Assembly: GCA_964389375.1 (NCBI GenBank)
Contig: CAYMDP010000046.1
Span: 1 to 22,459, forward strand
Direction: 5' to 3'
Origin: CAYMDP01 sp964389375
Lineage (GTDB): Bacteria; Bdellovibrionota; Bdellovibrionia; Bdellovibrionales; UBA1609
DNA length: 22,459 nt
The position numbers and the translations under genes are program-made. Below are positions 1 through 8,005 of this stretch, piece by piece. The notes below the pieces were generated by a model that worked only from the letters and a program-made list of their open reading frames with translations, searched no databases and was not told the DNA's origin. Each line of letters begins with the position of its first letter. Within the stretch, counting starts at the first letter, position 1.

Positions 1-352
1 ATCCCATAACGATGGAATTATAAAAGCGAGTGAAGGGGACGATAGGCATATTATAAAGAGTGGTGAAAAGCGGCTTTAGACTTTCTGCTTGAAGGACCAA
101 GACGCCCGCTTGATGAAAGACAGGGTCAAGGATGTAGGCGATCAATGAGAAGAAAAATGCCGATATAAAAGCTGCTCCCGCCTGAATCCTAAAAACCAAG
201 ATGCAGATGAAGATAATCAGGCTTTGCAGAGAAAGGGCTGGGGTCATCCCAAGTACAAACCCCGCGGCAATTCCGGCAGAGATTTGAAGGCTGCCCGTAT
301 CCGAGTTGAGAAGTTTAAAGAGTTGAAAAATTTGTTTTAGTAGGAAGCTCAT
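1..352 (-). CDS. TIGR03546-type membrane protein, 5' part only
   Basis: Partial gene read on the minus strand from an ATG at 352; it runs off the left edge after 117 codons with no stop. The start is supported by a GAGGT ribosome site 7 bases upstream. The protein begins MSFLLKQIFQLFKLLNSDTG and continues with a glycine/alanine-rich hydrophobic stretch, a second hydrophobic helix, then DPVFHQAG and LYNMPIVPFTRFYNSIVMG. This order (LNS motif, AAGFVLGMTP, LDP-FH, LYN-P-TRF-N--VMG) matches my memory of the TIGR03546 family of small inner-membrane proteins of unknown function. A weak promoter-like pair (TTGACT at 405-410 read on minus, poor -10) lies upstream. It is divergent from the O-antigen ligase gene and probably flanks the polysaccharide locus rather than belonging to it. 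Confidence 0.8.
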   Translation of the reverse strand, partial: MSFLLKQIFQLFKLLNSDTGSLQISAGIAAGFVLGMTPALSLQSLIIFICILVFRIQAGAAFISAFFFSLIAYILDPVFHQAGVLVLQAESLKPLFTTLYNMPIVPFTRFYNSIVMG

Positions 353-441
353 TTTGAAGACCTCACTTATTCAATGCATTGATCTTGGGCAAAAGCAGAG
401 GGCTAGTCAAATAAAGATACTTATTAAGGGATGGCAAGGCT

Positions 442-471
442 TTGGCAGCAAGGAATTGGTGTGCTGATAAT
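442..471 (+). promoter_or_regulatory. Candidate sigma-70 promoter upstream of the O-antigen ligase gene
   Basis: A -35 box TTGGCA at 442-447 and a -10 box GATAAT at 466-471, each one base from consensus, are separated by 18 bases. They lie about 95 bases before the chosen ATG at 565. The functional assignment is inferred. Confidence 0.45.
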
Positions 472-522
472 GCGAGGTGCCAACTCTTGGTGAAGAGGGA
501 CAAGAAGGTGACTCGGACAGCA

Positions 523-531
523 TGCTAAAAT
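523..531 (+). promoter_or_regulatory. Candidate extended -10 promoter
   Basis: TGC directly precedes TAAAAT (526-531), an extended -10 element (TG-n-TAnAAT type). No -35 box is visible at the right distance. Transcription would start near 538, about 27 bases before the ATG at 565. It also argues against a TTG start at 538, which would fall at the predicted transcript end. Confidence 0.35.
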
Positions 532-564
532 AAAGTTTTGCTTAAATTGGGAAGAGGTCATTCG

Positions 565-1857
565 ATGGGTTTAGAAAAATGGATCAAGTTTTTGTTCGGC
601 CTTTTCTGCGTCACTTTGTTCGTCTCGATTGCTGCAATGGAGCTGGTCTCTTCGCTCATTGTGATTACCTTTGTCGCCTCTTTTTTGAGCGAAGCTAGAA
701 AGAACTCACTAAGTTTTAAAATTCAAGCGAAGATGCTGCTTCTCGGAGCCCCTTCGAATAAATTTATTCTGGATAAGCTGCTCTGGTCCTATTGGTTCAT
801 CGTCTCGATTGGTTCTTTTGTTCATTTCGAAAGTATCTCTAGATCTATAGACATCATTGGCTATGCTCGATGGATTGTTTTGCTTTACGTGTACGTTTAC
901 TTTTTGAGGAGATATTTCTCAAATGATTGGTCGCGAGGACTAAGATATGTGTTTCCAATGCTCATTTTTGTTTCTGTGTATGCAATCTTTCAAATGTTTA
1001 CGGGAATGGATTTAGTTCGGGGTCCTGGAAAGTCGATGGATACCTTCGGAGAACTTTATCGTGCCGCTGGATTTTTTAGTATGTCGCTGACCTTTGCATA
1101 CTGTGTAGGAATGGCCTTCTTCGTTAGTCTTGCCTATCTTTTGGTATGTGGACGCAAAATTTCGGATCGACTATTTGGGTTATCACTTGTCGCAGCGTCC
1201 GCTGGAATGATCGCAATTGTTGCCTCGGGGACGCGAGGGGCTTGGCTCGCTTTGGTGGCAGGACTTTTTTTGCTGCCATTGCTTTTAGGCAGACGCTGGA
1301 TACTTCCGGGTTACATCACTGTATTTGCAACATTGGCCTTAATTCTTTTTGCGGTCCCCGATTTTAGAACTCGGATGTCTAGCATTACCAATCTGTCTAA
1401 GGGCCACAGCAATTATTCTAGAATTCAAATTTGGCAGGGGCACTGGGAAATTTTTAAGGACCATCCGATCATTGGCTCGGGGCTTGCTCAGAACAATAAG
1501 ATCGTAAAATATTATTACGAAAAATTGGGGATTGAAAACGGACAGCTAGGGCACGCGCACAATAACTATCTGCAGATGCTTGCTGGAACTGGGTTTTTGG
1601 GCTTTTTAACCTGGTTTTTGTTTTGTTTCTACTTTCTAAGATTGTCCTTTAGGTTGTGGAGAACCTTGCCCCAAGACGAGCTGTGGTTTAGATCCTTGGC
1701 GCTAGGAATATTTTTGGCTCAGATCTATCATCACGTAGGCGGAATGACTGAAGCTAATTTTACTGATGGTGAAGTCGCTCATCAGCTGGTTTTATTGTGG
1801 GCTGTTCTAATCGGAATCGAAACCAGAGTGAAAGATAAAATCTTAGTTAAGTCTTAG
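565..1857 (+). CDS. O-antigen ligase/polymerase family membrane protein (WaaL or Wzy)
   Basis: A 430-residue inner-membrane protein with about 10-12 hydrophobic helices. It carries the Wzy_C (PF04932) pattern: GTRGAW opening a helix in mid-protein, then RIQIWQGHWEIFKDHPIIGSG and HAHNNYLQMLAGTGFLG (HAHNNY about residues 330-335) in the large periplasmic loop. The family either ligates polymer to lipid A core (WaaL) or polymerises repeat units (Wzy); sequence alone does not decide. The C-terminal GGMTEANFTDGEVAHQL resembles the 'glfe-nf-d-ev' end common in O-antigen ligases. I chose ATG 565 because AAGAGG (552-557) is 7 bases upstream; TTG at 538 would add nine residues without a ribosome site. 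The last 15 bases overlap the convergent wzx gene. Confidence 0.85.
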   Translation: MGLEKWIKFLFGLFCVTLFVSIAAMELVSSLIVITFVASFLSEARKNSLSFKIQAKMLLLGAPSNKFILDKLLWSYWFIVSIGSFVHFESISRSIDIIGYARWIVLLYVYVYFLRRYFSNDWSRGLRYVFPMLIFVSVYAIFQMFTGMDLVRGPGKSMDTFGELYRAAGFFSMSLTFAYCVGMAFFVSLAYLLVCGRKISDRLFGLSLVAASAGMIAIVASGTRGAWLALVAGLFLLPLLLGRRWILPGYITVFATLALILFAVPDFRTRMSSITNLSKGHSNYSRIQIWQGHWEIFKDHPIIGSGLAQNNKIVKYYYEKLGIENGQLGHAHNNYLQMLAGTGFLGFLTWFLFCFYFLRLSFRLWRTLPQDELWFRSLALGIFLAQIYHHVGGMTEANFTDGEVAHQLVLLWAVLIGIETRVKDKILVKS

Positions 1858-3210
1858 AACCGCTAGATCCATTTTAAGTTTTTTCCAGGCAACTAGGTAC
1901 CAAATGATTAAAATCGGGCAAGAGATCCATAGTCCGACGGGGCTTAGGCTTACAAAATAAAACAAGCCACTGGATAGAACACTCGCGAACAAAAAGACCC
2001 AAGTACCTTGAAGGGTCCTTTGAGTATTGAATTTACAAAGTCTTGCGATTTTAACATTCCAGTAAAGATAGTAAGAAGACAATCCTACGGACTGCCAGAT
2101 CAAAGCGAGCTTAATATCTTTGTGAACAAGGTAGCCGACCGATAAAAGTGCAATCGAAAGAATCGAAAAAATCACCTCAAGGCGAAAAGCTGCGTCTTGC
2201 TTTCCAATGACATCGAATAAACGGTCAATCCAGCCCGTTAAAAGAAGAAGGAATGCCGGAAAAACTAAAATCGAGGCAAACGGAGCCGCCTCGGCCCAGT
2301 GCTTTCCCAAAACAAAAACTAAAATGGACTCAGAGAAAAAGGCAAAAAATGAGACAATGGGTAGGCACACAAAAAACAGCGAGCTTTGAAGGGTGGTGAC
2401 TAGCTCTTGATTGGCCTCAACCCCTGAAGAGCTGGCTCGTTGAAATACAATGGGACGAAGGACTGAAATGGCAAAGGAGGCGGGTAGATTGACTAGCCGG
2501 CTTGCAAGTGAAAACAGCCCTAAGATTTGGGCTGAGGCCAGGGTACTAAATAAAAAGATCGAGAACCGTTCTCGGACGACACCGACTAGAGTATATGGCG
2601 TCATGTAGCGGAAGTAGTTTTGGTGTTGATGAAGTGTGGACTTTAAGTCCTTCAAGTCCGTGGGTTTCCTTAAGATCTCCGAGAAATTTTTCCAGATTAT
2701 AACAGCCGCAATCAGGCTCACAGATAGGTATGAAAGCAGACTGCCCAGGACAAGGCCCGTTTTTAAATGTCCGATGAGTAATTGAATCGAGACAAGTAAA
2801 AAGACTTGGGTAATTCCAAGATAAGCGAGAATTTTGAACTTCTTCATTCGAAGAAACCAAGACGAGAAAGTTTGAAAAAGCGCCATTCCAAAAACTAAAC
2901 CAGCAACCGCGAGTCCACTCCAAATACCAAAAGCAGAGTAGTAATCATCAAGACCTGAGATGCTTTCGCCAAAATATGCAACTAGTCCAGCAATAGGGCT
3001 CATCAATGCGATCGAAAGAAGGCAAAATAGCAAAATGTGTTTGGCCACTAGATCTTTTTTAGGAAGCAAAATTGCAAGCTCAAGTCTAAAAGATGCGATC
3101 GTCGAGAACAGCCCGGCAAAACTAATAAATATCGCCCAAATAGAATAATCCTGCGGGGAGTAAACGCGAGAAATTAAAGGGATACTTGCGACAGCCAGTC
3201 CCTGAGACAC
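1843..3210 (-). CDS. wzx: Wzx-type polysaccharide flippase 1
   Basis: A polytopic protein of at least 455 residues with about a dozen hydrophobic segments, of the MOP/PST flippase superfamily that moves undecaprenyl-linked repeat units across the inner membrane. The N-terminus shows ASIPLISRVYSPQDYSIWAIFISFAGLFS, shortened here as ISRVYSPQDY, the family's hallmark after the first helix. Start choice is difficult. GTG 3210 has a near-perfect Shine-Dalgarno, GGAGGAGGT, with 6 bases between. However, the upstream codons encode FLLGGGQVV, which looks like the rest of the first helix, and the frame stays open to a stop at 3358-3360 without ATG, GTG or TTG. The gene lies directly downstream of wbpI and overlaps the convergent ligase gene by 15 bp. 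Confidence 0.85.
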   Translation of the reverse strand: MSQGLAVASIPLISRVYSPQDYSIWAIFISFAGLFSTIASFRLELAILLPKKDLVAKHILLFCLLSIALMSPIAGLVAYFGESISGLDDYYSAFGIWSGLAVAGLVFGMALFQTFSSWFLRMKKFKILAYLGITQVFLLVSIQLLIGHLKTGLVLGSLLSYLSVSLIAAVIIWKNFSEILRKPTDLKDLKSTLHQHQNYFRYMTPYTLVGVVRERFSIFLFSTLASAQILGLFSLASRLVNLPASFAISVLRPIVFQRASSSGVEANQELVTTLQSSLFFVCLPIVSFFAFFSESILVFVLGKHWAEAAPFASILVFPAFLLLLTGWIDRLFDVIGKQDAAFRLEVIFSILSIALLSVGYLVHKDIKLALIWQSVGLSSYYLYWNVKIARLCKFNTQRTLQGTWVFLFASVLSSGLFYFVSLSPVGLWISCPILIIWYLVAWKKLKMDLAVLRLN

Positions 3211-3263
3211 AACTTGACCTCCTCCAAGAAGAAAGAGGTGCGAGATAAATGAAGGCGAGGTGC

Positions 3264-4346
3264 CTAAGGGTTTTTCAGAAATTTTTCGACCTCGATCAAG
3301 ATTTTTTTGGATGTCATTCCGTCTCCATAGATATGTTTTGAAGATGAGTTCGGTCGCTTAATATTTTCAAGAGCTTTTTCTAAGAAACCATTGTCAATTG
3401 GAGGGGCAAGCTGGACCCAATTTGTATCCACCAATTCTTGCCACTCGGATCGATCCCGGATCAAAAGGGTGATTCGTTCCAAAAAATAGGCCTCTTTTTG
3501 AAGACCTCCAGAGTCTGTTATCACGAATTCAGATTTAACAACCTCTTCAATCAGTCTAGAGTGATCCATCGGCTCGACCAAAGAGATACTGTTTTTTAGA
3601 TTGTTTAACAATTCAGGATTTAGATTGAGAAGCTTTAGTGTTCGAGGATGGATTGGGAAAAAAATTTTATACTTCTTTGAAAGAGAGATTAGGTCCTTTG
3701 CTATTCTTTCTAGTTTGACCACATCGTCCGTATTTTCAGATCGATGGATAGTCACCAAAATTCGAGCCCTTTCGGAGTTAAATTTGGACCCGAGTTGGGC
3801 CGCGGACTGCAAACAAATCTCGTACATAATGTCGCCAACGACTTTAATTTTATCCCCCGAAATACCTTCTTTTAGAAGATTATCTTTGGATTGTTGAGAG
3901 GGACAAAACAACAGGCTCGAGATATGATCAGTTAAAACTCGATTAATCTCTTCAGGCATTTTTTGGTCGAAGGATCTTAAGCCAGATTCGATGTGGATCA
4001 CGGGAATATGTAATTTGGCTGCGGCAAGGGCTCCGGCCAAAGTCGAATTCGTGTCCCCATAGACATTTACAGCATCGGGTTTATGCTCTTTTAGGATTTG
4101 TTCGATCCCTTCAAGCATTCGGCCAGTTTGCTGCCCGTGATCCGAAGAGCCCACACTTAAGTTCCATTTGGGTGCGGGAATTCCTAGCCCATCAAAAAAA
4201 ACTTGGGACATCGATGGATCATAGTGTTGGCCCGTGTGGATGATCATCTCTTCAATTAAGTCAGAGTTTTTTAAGGCATTCGAAAAGGCAGCAGCCTTAA
4301 TAAATTGGGGTCTTGCCCCGACAACAGAAATGATCCTTTTCTTCAT
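3264..4346 (-). CDS. wbpI: UDP-N-acetylglucosamine 2-epimerase family; likely UDP-GlcNAc3NAcA 2-epimerase WbpI
   Basis: A 360-residue cytosolic enzyme of the non-hydrolysing UDP-GlcNAc 2-epimerase family (WecB/WbpI). Family signatures are clear: GARPQFIKAA near the start, HTGQHYD--MS, VYGDTNSTLAGALAA, HIESGLRSFDQKMPEEINR and TDSGGLQKEA. With wbpA, wbpB and wbpD in the same locus, the best role is inversion of C2 of UDP-GlcNAc3NAcA to give UDP-ManNAc3NAcA (EC 5.1.3.23). Plain WecB activity (UDP-ManNAc) is the alternative. ATG 4346 is chosen because GAGGT lies 5 bases upstream and MKKRIISVVGARPQF is the usual N-terminus; TTG 4367 is possible but has weaker support. It probably forms a two-gene unit with wzx. 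Confidence 0.85.
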   Translation of the reverse strand: MKKRIISVVGARPQFIKAAAFSNALKNSDLIEEMIIHTGQHYDPSMSQVFFDGLGIPAPKWNLSVGSSDHGQQTGRMLEGIEQILKEHKPDAVNVYGDTNSTLAGALAAAKLHIPVIHIESGLRSFDQKMPEEINRVLTDHISSLLFCPSQQSKDNLLKEGISGDKIKVVGDIMYEICLQSAAQLGSKFNSERARILVTIHRSENTDDVVKLERIAKDLISLSKKYKIFFPIHPRTLKLLNLNPELLNNLKNSISLVEPMDHSRLIEEVVKSEFVITDSGGLQKEAYFLERITLLIRDRSEWQELVDTNWVQLAPPIDNGFLEKALENIKRPNSSSKHIYGDGMTSKKILIEVEKFLKNP

Positions 4347-4553
4347 AGCGGACCTCAGTAAATTCAATTAGCCGATCAGGTTTTAGGTATGAACTTAGAC
4401 TATTTTTGACAATCGATCAGTTTCAAAGTGCCGAGGGGGAGTTTCGACGCGCAGAGCCTTCATTTAGGCCTGGGACTTTGGACTTGACTAGAAAATAGCA
4501 GGGGATCAGAAGGGGGTTTAGTCTAAAATCTCCAGAATACCTGTGGGGGCCAT
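4347..4553. promoter_or_regulatory. Divergent intergenic region between wbpI and the GT4 gene
   Basis: These 207 bases separate two outward-reading genes, so promoters for both should lie here. I see isolated -35-like boxes: TTGTCA at 4407-4412 on minus and TTGACT at 4484-4489 on plus. A TAAAAT lies at 4524-4529 on plus, but no -35/-10 pair has good spacing. I call no specific promoter. No small reading frame with a ribosome site is evident. Confidence 0.4.
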
Positions 4554-5780
4554 GTGAATATTTGGGTGCTTGAAATCGGGGAACCACTTCCACTTGAGAA
4601 AGGGGTTCGTTTGCATCGATACGGTCAGTTTACAAGATATCTGGCAGACCAAGGGCATCAAGTGACCTGGTGGACCTCTTCATTTAGCCATGCTCCCAAA
4701 GTGCATTTGGTGGATCAGGATACCGAAATTCTTGAATCGGGTCTGCGTTTGAAGGTCATCAAAGGGTTGGGGTATTCTAGGAACGTTTCCTTAGCGCGAA
4801 TAAAGCATCAGAAAGACTTTGCGACAAAGTTTTTAGAATACGCCTCTCGAGAAACAAAACCAGACCTGATTCTGGCTCCGGTTCCGACCATTGAAGGGGC
4901 TTTTGCGGCTGTCAGTTGGGCTCGTGAAAACAAGATCCCGGTCTTTGTCGATGTTCGTGATCTATGGCCAGATGAGTTGGTGGATATTGCTCCTGCGCCC
5001 GCTCGACCGATTCTAAGATTTGCGGTTCGCGGCCTTTACAAAAAGATGTCTTTTCTGTGTAAAAATGCAACAGGAGTCATTGGGGTTTCCCCTCGATATT
5101 TGAATTACGGTTTAAAATTTGCCGAGCGAGAGCTTGGAAAAAAAGATCATATTTTCCCGCTTGGCTATTCTAAGTCTAAGGCCTCGGCCCGCGGAGCCAT
5201 GCCCCCCAAAATTTTAGAGCTAAACCTAAACCCAGATCGCTTTATCGTCTCTTTTATCGGAACGATCGGTAAGTTCTTTGATCTAGAGACTGTTGTGAAA
5301 GTCGCTAGAAGGTTTCATTCTGAAGGAAAACAAGTCGATTTCGTTTTGGCCGGAGCAGGCAGTGGACTTGAGTCCGTTAAAGAGCAGGCAAAGGGATTGC
5401 CCAATGTCTATTTTCCAGGTTGGCTAAAAGAAGATGAAATTGAGTCTCTTTTAAAGCTTTCTGCAGTTGGTCTTGCTCCATATAAGTCAGATGCAAAAAT
5501 GGAAATGCCAAATAAACCCTACGAATACATGTCTAGAGGATTGCCGCTTCTCTCTTCGCTTAAGGGAAGTCTGGAAGAGCTTATCGATAAGGAAGAGCTG
5601 GGATTAAACTATACCGCGGATGATGAAAATGATCTTTATGCGAAGGTCTTAATTTTGATGCAAAATCAGGAGCACAGCAAACAGATGGGCAAAAACGCAC
5701 TTTCATTGTTTGAGGCTCGATTTTCAACAGAAGTAGTTTTTAAGCAGGCCGAGCAATTTTTAAGTCGAGTCTTAGACTGA
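4554..5780 (+). CDS. GT4-family glycosyltransferase (WbuB-like)
   Basis: A 408-residue cytosolic or membrane-associated retaining glycosyltransferase of the GT-B fold, family 4. The N-terminal domain starts MNIWVLEIGEPLPLEKGVRL and contains RYLADQGHQVTWWTS, typical of GT4_WbuB-like enzymes. The middle has FVDVRDLWPDEL, and the C-terminal nucleotide-sugar domain has VSFIGTIGKFFDLETV, FPGWL and KPYEYMSRGLPLLSS with downstream acidic residues (GSLEELI). It would add one sugar of the repeat unit; donor and acceptor cannot be read. The start is GTG 4554 with GGGGG (4545-4549) upstream; the overlapping ATG at 4552 leads straight into TGA and is not used. The last 9 bp overlap the convergent methyltransferase. 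Confidence 0.85.
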   Translation: MNIWVLEIGEPLPLEKGVRLHRYGQFTRYLADQGHQVTWWTSSFSHAPKVHLVDQDTEILESGLRLKVIKGLGYSRNVSLARIKHQKDFATKFLEYASRETKPDLILAPVPTIEGAFAAVSWARENKIPVFVDVRDLWPDELVDIAPAPARPILRFAVRGLYKKMSFLCKNATGVIGVSPRYLNYGLKFAERELGKKDHIFPLGYSKSKASARGAMPPKILELNLNPDRFIVSFIGTIGKFFDLETVVKVARRFHSEGKQVDFVLAGAGSGLESVKEQAKGLPNVYFPGWLKEDEIESLLKLSAVGLAPYKSDAKMEMPNKPYEYMSRGLPLLSSLKGSLEELIDKEELGLNYTADDENDLYAKVLILMQNQEHSKQMGKNALSLFEARFSTEVVFKQAEQFLSRVLD

Positions 5781-5788
5781 TTTTTTTT
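5768..5788 (+). terminator. Weak possible intrinsic terminator after the GT4 gene
   Basis: A 4-bp stem (AGTC/GACT, loop TTA, 5768-5778) is followed two bases later by eight T residues (5781-5788), across the GT4 stop codon. The stem is short and AT-rich, so it is at best a weak terminator. Confidence 0.2.
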
Positions 5789-6536
5789 GTCCGCAAAAAT
5801 AGAATTTAAAACTAAGCCCGCGAAGGCCCAAGGTATTCAGTATAAAAAAATCAGCTTTTTTGGCGATTTTTAGATAGTGGGCTTTCATTGGTTGGGGAAC
5901 GAACCGAGCCATCAATGTGAAGAAATCAAAGCCAATAATCTGATATTTTTCGAAATTTTTAGAGAGTGCTTTTAGCTCTCGGTAACTCAAGAGGCGATTT
6001 AATGTTTGCTGATCTCGGTAGGGACGAAAACGTTGGCGGAGGCGGCGGTAAAAGGACAAAATCCAGTTTTTTCCATTGGTTTCAATACAATAAAAGCGCC
6101 CACCTGGCTTTAAAGCGTCCTCGATCATTGGAGCAATTTTTTCAAGCTCCAGGTAATACAGCACCCCAGAGCAGAAAATGACGTCGAAGTGATTGTGGAA
6201 TTCTTTTAGATCGTAGGCGGAGCGAACCTCGAACTGCACTTTTTCCAACAAAGAGGCCTTTTCCGCTTTAAGAAGGGCAACTTCGATCGACTTTTTAGAA
6301 AGGTCCCATCCAAGGACCTTGTAGCCTTTATCGATGGGAAAGAAAGAATGCAGCCCCATTCCACAGCCCAAATCTAGAAAAACTCCGCCCTCAGACGGGG
6401 ATTCCTGAATGGCCTGCCTGGCATAAAGATAAGGGGTTGCGACGTGGGCCGGAATATCCCCCAGGGGCGAGCCGATCGAGCCCAAGCGTAATGCCTCACG
6501 GGCCTTCTGATCATAAATTAAATTGGGCTGGTCCAT
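5772..6536 (-). CDS. Class I SAM-dependent methyltransferase
   Basis: A 254-residue Rossmann-fold methyltransferase. Motif I is LDLGCGMG at residues 54-61, the acidic residue after strand 2 is in GWDLS (D78), motif II/III is FDVIFCSGVLYYLE, and LKPGGRFYCIE follows. A basic region (FYRRLRQRFRPYRDQQ) and a hydrophobic C-terminus could contact the membrane or a lipid-linked substrate. The context suggests O- or N-methylation of a sugar, but the acceptor is unknown. No Shine-Dalgarno precedes ATG 6536, and the best promoter (6543-6571) would start transcription at or next to this ATG, so a leaderless mRNA is possible. It is divergent from the wbpA operon. Confidence 0.8.
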   Translation of the reverse strand: MDQPNLIYDQKAREALRLGSIGSPLGDIPAHVATPYLYARQAIQESPSEGGVFLDLGCGMGLHSFFPIDKGYKVLGWDLSKKSIEVALLKAEKASLLEKVQFEVRSAYDLKEFHNHFDVIFCSGVLYYLELEKIAPMIEDALKPGGRFYCIETNGKNWILSFYRRLRQRFRPYRDQQTLNRLLSYRELKALSKNFEKYQIIGFDFFTLMARFVPQPMKAHYLKIAKKADFFILNTLGLRGLSFKFYFCGQKKSV

Positions 6537-6542
6537 GCGAGA

Positions 6543-6571
6543 ACACTAGCCAGGGGGCCTAGATTGGTCAA
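6543..6571 (-). promoter_or_regulatory. Candidate promoter for the methyltransferase gene
   Basis: Read on the minus strand, TTGACC (6566-6571) is followed after 17 bases by TAGTGT (6543-6548). The -35 box is one base from consensus, while the -10 is weak (3 of 6). The -10 ends six bases before ATG 6536, placing transcription start at the A of the start codon. Confidence 0.35.
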
Positions 6572-6573
6572 GA

Positions 6574-6588
6574 TCCCCGAGCTGGGGA
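6574..6588. repeat. Short inverted repeat between divergent promoters
   Basis: TCCCC-GAGCT-GGGGA forms a 5-bp inverted repeat around a 5-base centre. It lies between the two outward-facing -35 boxes (6566-6571 minus, 6600-6605 plus). It could be an operator, but short repeats of this size can arise by chance. Confidence 0.25.
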
Positions 6589-6599
6589 CGTCCTTTAGT

Positions 6600-6629
6600 T
6601 TGACATCGCAGCGAGCCAGGTAATATAAA
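6600..6629 (+). promoter_or_regulatory. Sigma-70 promoter of the wbpA operon
   Basis: A perfect -35 box TTGACA (6600-6605) is followed after 18 bases by TATAAA (6624-6629), one base from the -10 consensus. A 15-base-spaced TAATAT (6621-6626) overlaps it. It lies about 40 bases before wbpA. Confidence 0.65.
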
Positions 6630-6670
6630 ATTCGTCTCTGAAAGTCTTAATCTTTACAGGCGGTTAAAAG

Positions 6671-7993
6671 ATGGAAAGCCAAGAATATTTTCGACAATTC
6701 GTTAGCAGAATAAAATCCCGAGAAGCCGTGGTTGGGATTATCGGCTTAGGCTACGTCGGGCTTCCCCTGATGTTGCGTTGTGCGGAAGTTGGTTTTAAAA
6801 TTATTGGTTTTGATATCGACAAACAAAAAGTAAAAGCCCTTTCTTCTGGTGAAAGTTATATCGCTCACATTTCTGCAGAGAGTATCAAGAAGGTTGTGCA
6901 AAATGGCAGTTTTTTGCCCACCACCGAAATGTCGAAAGCAAAAGAGTGTGATGCTTTGCTAATTTGTGTTCCGACGCCCTTAAACAAATATCGTGAGCCA
7001 AATATTAGTTTTGTGACAAACACAATGGATGCACTTTTACCATACATCCGACCTGGCCAATTGATTGCGCTTGAAAGTACGACTTACCCTGGGACCACGG
7101 ATGAGGAGTTAAAGACTCGTCTTGAAAGTGTTGGGCGTAAAGTTGGAGAAGACGTATTTCTTGTTTTTAGTCCAGAGCGAGAAGATCCAGGAAACCCAAA
7201 TTTTACAACAAGAACGATTCCCAAAATTGTCGGGGGAGATACTCCCGCTTGTAAAGAAGCTGGAGTTAGTTTTTACAGTTCCATCATCGATCAAGTGGTC
7301 CCGGTCAGTTCTAGCCGCACAGCTGAAATGGTAAAGCTTTTAGAAAACATCCACCGAGCAGTAAATATTGGTTTAGTAAATGAGATGAAGATCGTTGCAG
7401 ATCGTATGGACATTGATATTCACGAAGTCATTAAAGCAGCAGCCACAAAACCTTTTGGCTTTACTGCATATTATCCGGGCCCGGGACTTGGTGGACACTG
7501 TATTCCGATCGATCCCTTTTATCTAACTTGGAAGGCTCGAGAGTATGATCTGAACACTCGGTTTATCGAACTTGCCGGAGAAGTAAACACAAGTATGCCA
7601 AGATGGGTGGTCCAAAAAGTCACCGACGCTTTAAACGATCGGGGACAAGCCCTTAAAGACGCAAAAATTCTTGTGCTAGGAATTGCCTACAAAAAAGATG
7701 TGGACGATATGCGCGAATCTCCCTCTGTTCGCCTGATGGAACTGTTGCGCGATAAAGGGGCTAAAATTTCTTATTCCGACCCCTATGTTCCGACTTTTCC
7801 TAAAATGAGAGAGCATCATTTCGATCTAAACAGTGTGTCTTTGACCGAAGAAAGCCTCGCAGGTTTTGACTGTGTCTTATTGGCCACGAACCACAGTTCC
7901 TTTGACTATCCTATGATCAAGAAAAACAGCAAGTTGATCGTAGATACTCGGGGAGTGTTTCTAGATCCTGCACCGAATATCGTAAAAAGTTAG
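6671..7993 (+). CDS. wbpA: UDP-N-acetyl-D-glucosamine 6-dehydrogenase WbpA
   Basis: A 440-residue cytosolic NAD-dependent UDP-sugar dehydrogenase that oxidises C6 of UDP-GlcNAc to UDP-GlcNAcA (EC 1.1.1.136), the first step towards UDP-ManNAc3NAcA. The N-terminal Rossmann domain has GLGYVG (G25-x-G27-x-x-G30) and FDID (48-50). The central domain has ESTTYPGTT and the active-site segment GPGLGGHCIPIDPFY with catalytic Cys277. The C-terminal UDP-binding domain has GIAYKKDVDDMRESP. Length and motifs match WbpA/WecC-type enzymes rather than UDP-glucose dehydrogenase; wbpB and wbpD downstream favour WbpA. AGGCGGT lies 6 bases before ATG 6671. It is the first gene of a four-gene operon behind the promoter at 6600-6629. 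Confidence 0.93.
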   Translation: MESQEYFRQFVSRIKSREAVVGIIGLGYVGLPLMLRCAEVGFKIIGFDIDKQKVKALSSGESYIAHISAESIKKVVQNGSFLPTTEMSKAKECDALLICVPTPLNKYREPNISFVTNTMDALLPYIRPGQLIALESTTYPGTTDEELKTRLESVGRKVGEDVFLVFSPEREDPGNPNFTTRTIPKIVGGDTPACKEAGVSFYSSIIDQVVPVSSSRTAEMVKLLENIHRAVNIGLVNEMKIVADRMDIDIHEVIKAAATKPFGFTAYYPGPGLGGHCIPIDPFYLTWKAREYDLNTRFIELAGEVNTSMPRWVVQKVTDALNDRGQALKDAKILVLGIAYKKDVDDMRESPSVRLMELLRDKGAKISYSDPYVPTFPKMREHHFDLNSVSLTEESLAGFDCVLLATNHSSFDYPMIKKNSKLIVDTRGVFLDPAPNIVKS

Positions 7994-8005
7994 ACGAGGT
8001 CAAAA

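Noticed and set aside
2546..2923. 125-aa minus-strand reading frame inside flippase 1
   Set aside because: It overlaps the flippase in another frame, has no ribosome site and an atypical cysteine/serine-rich composition; a shadow frame.
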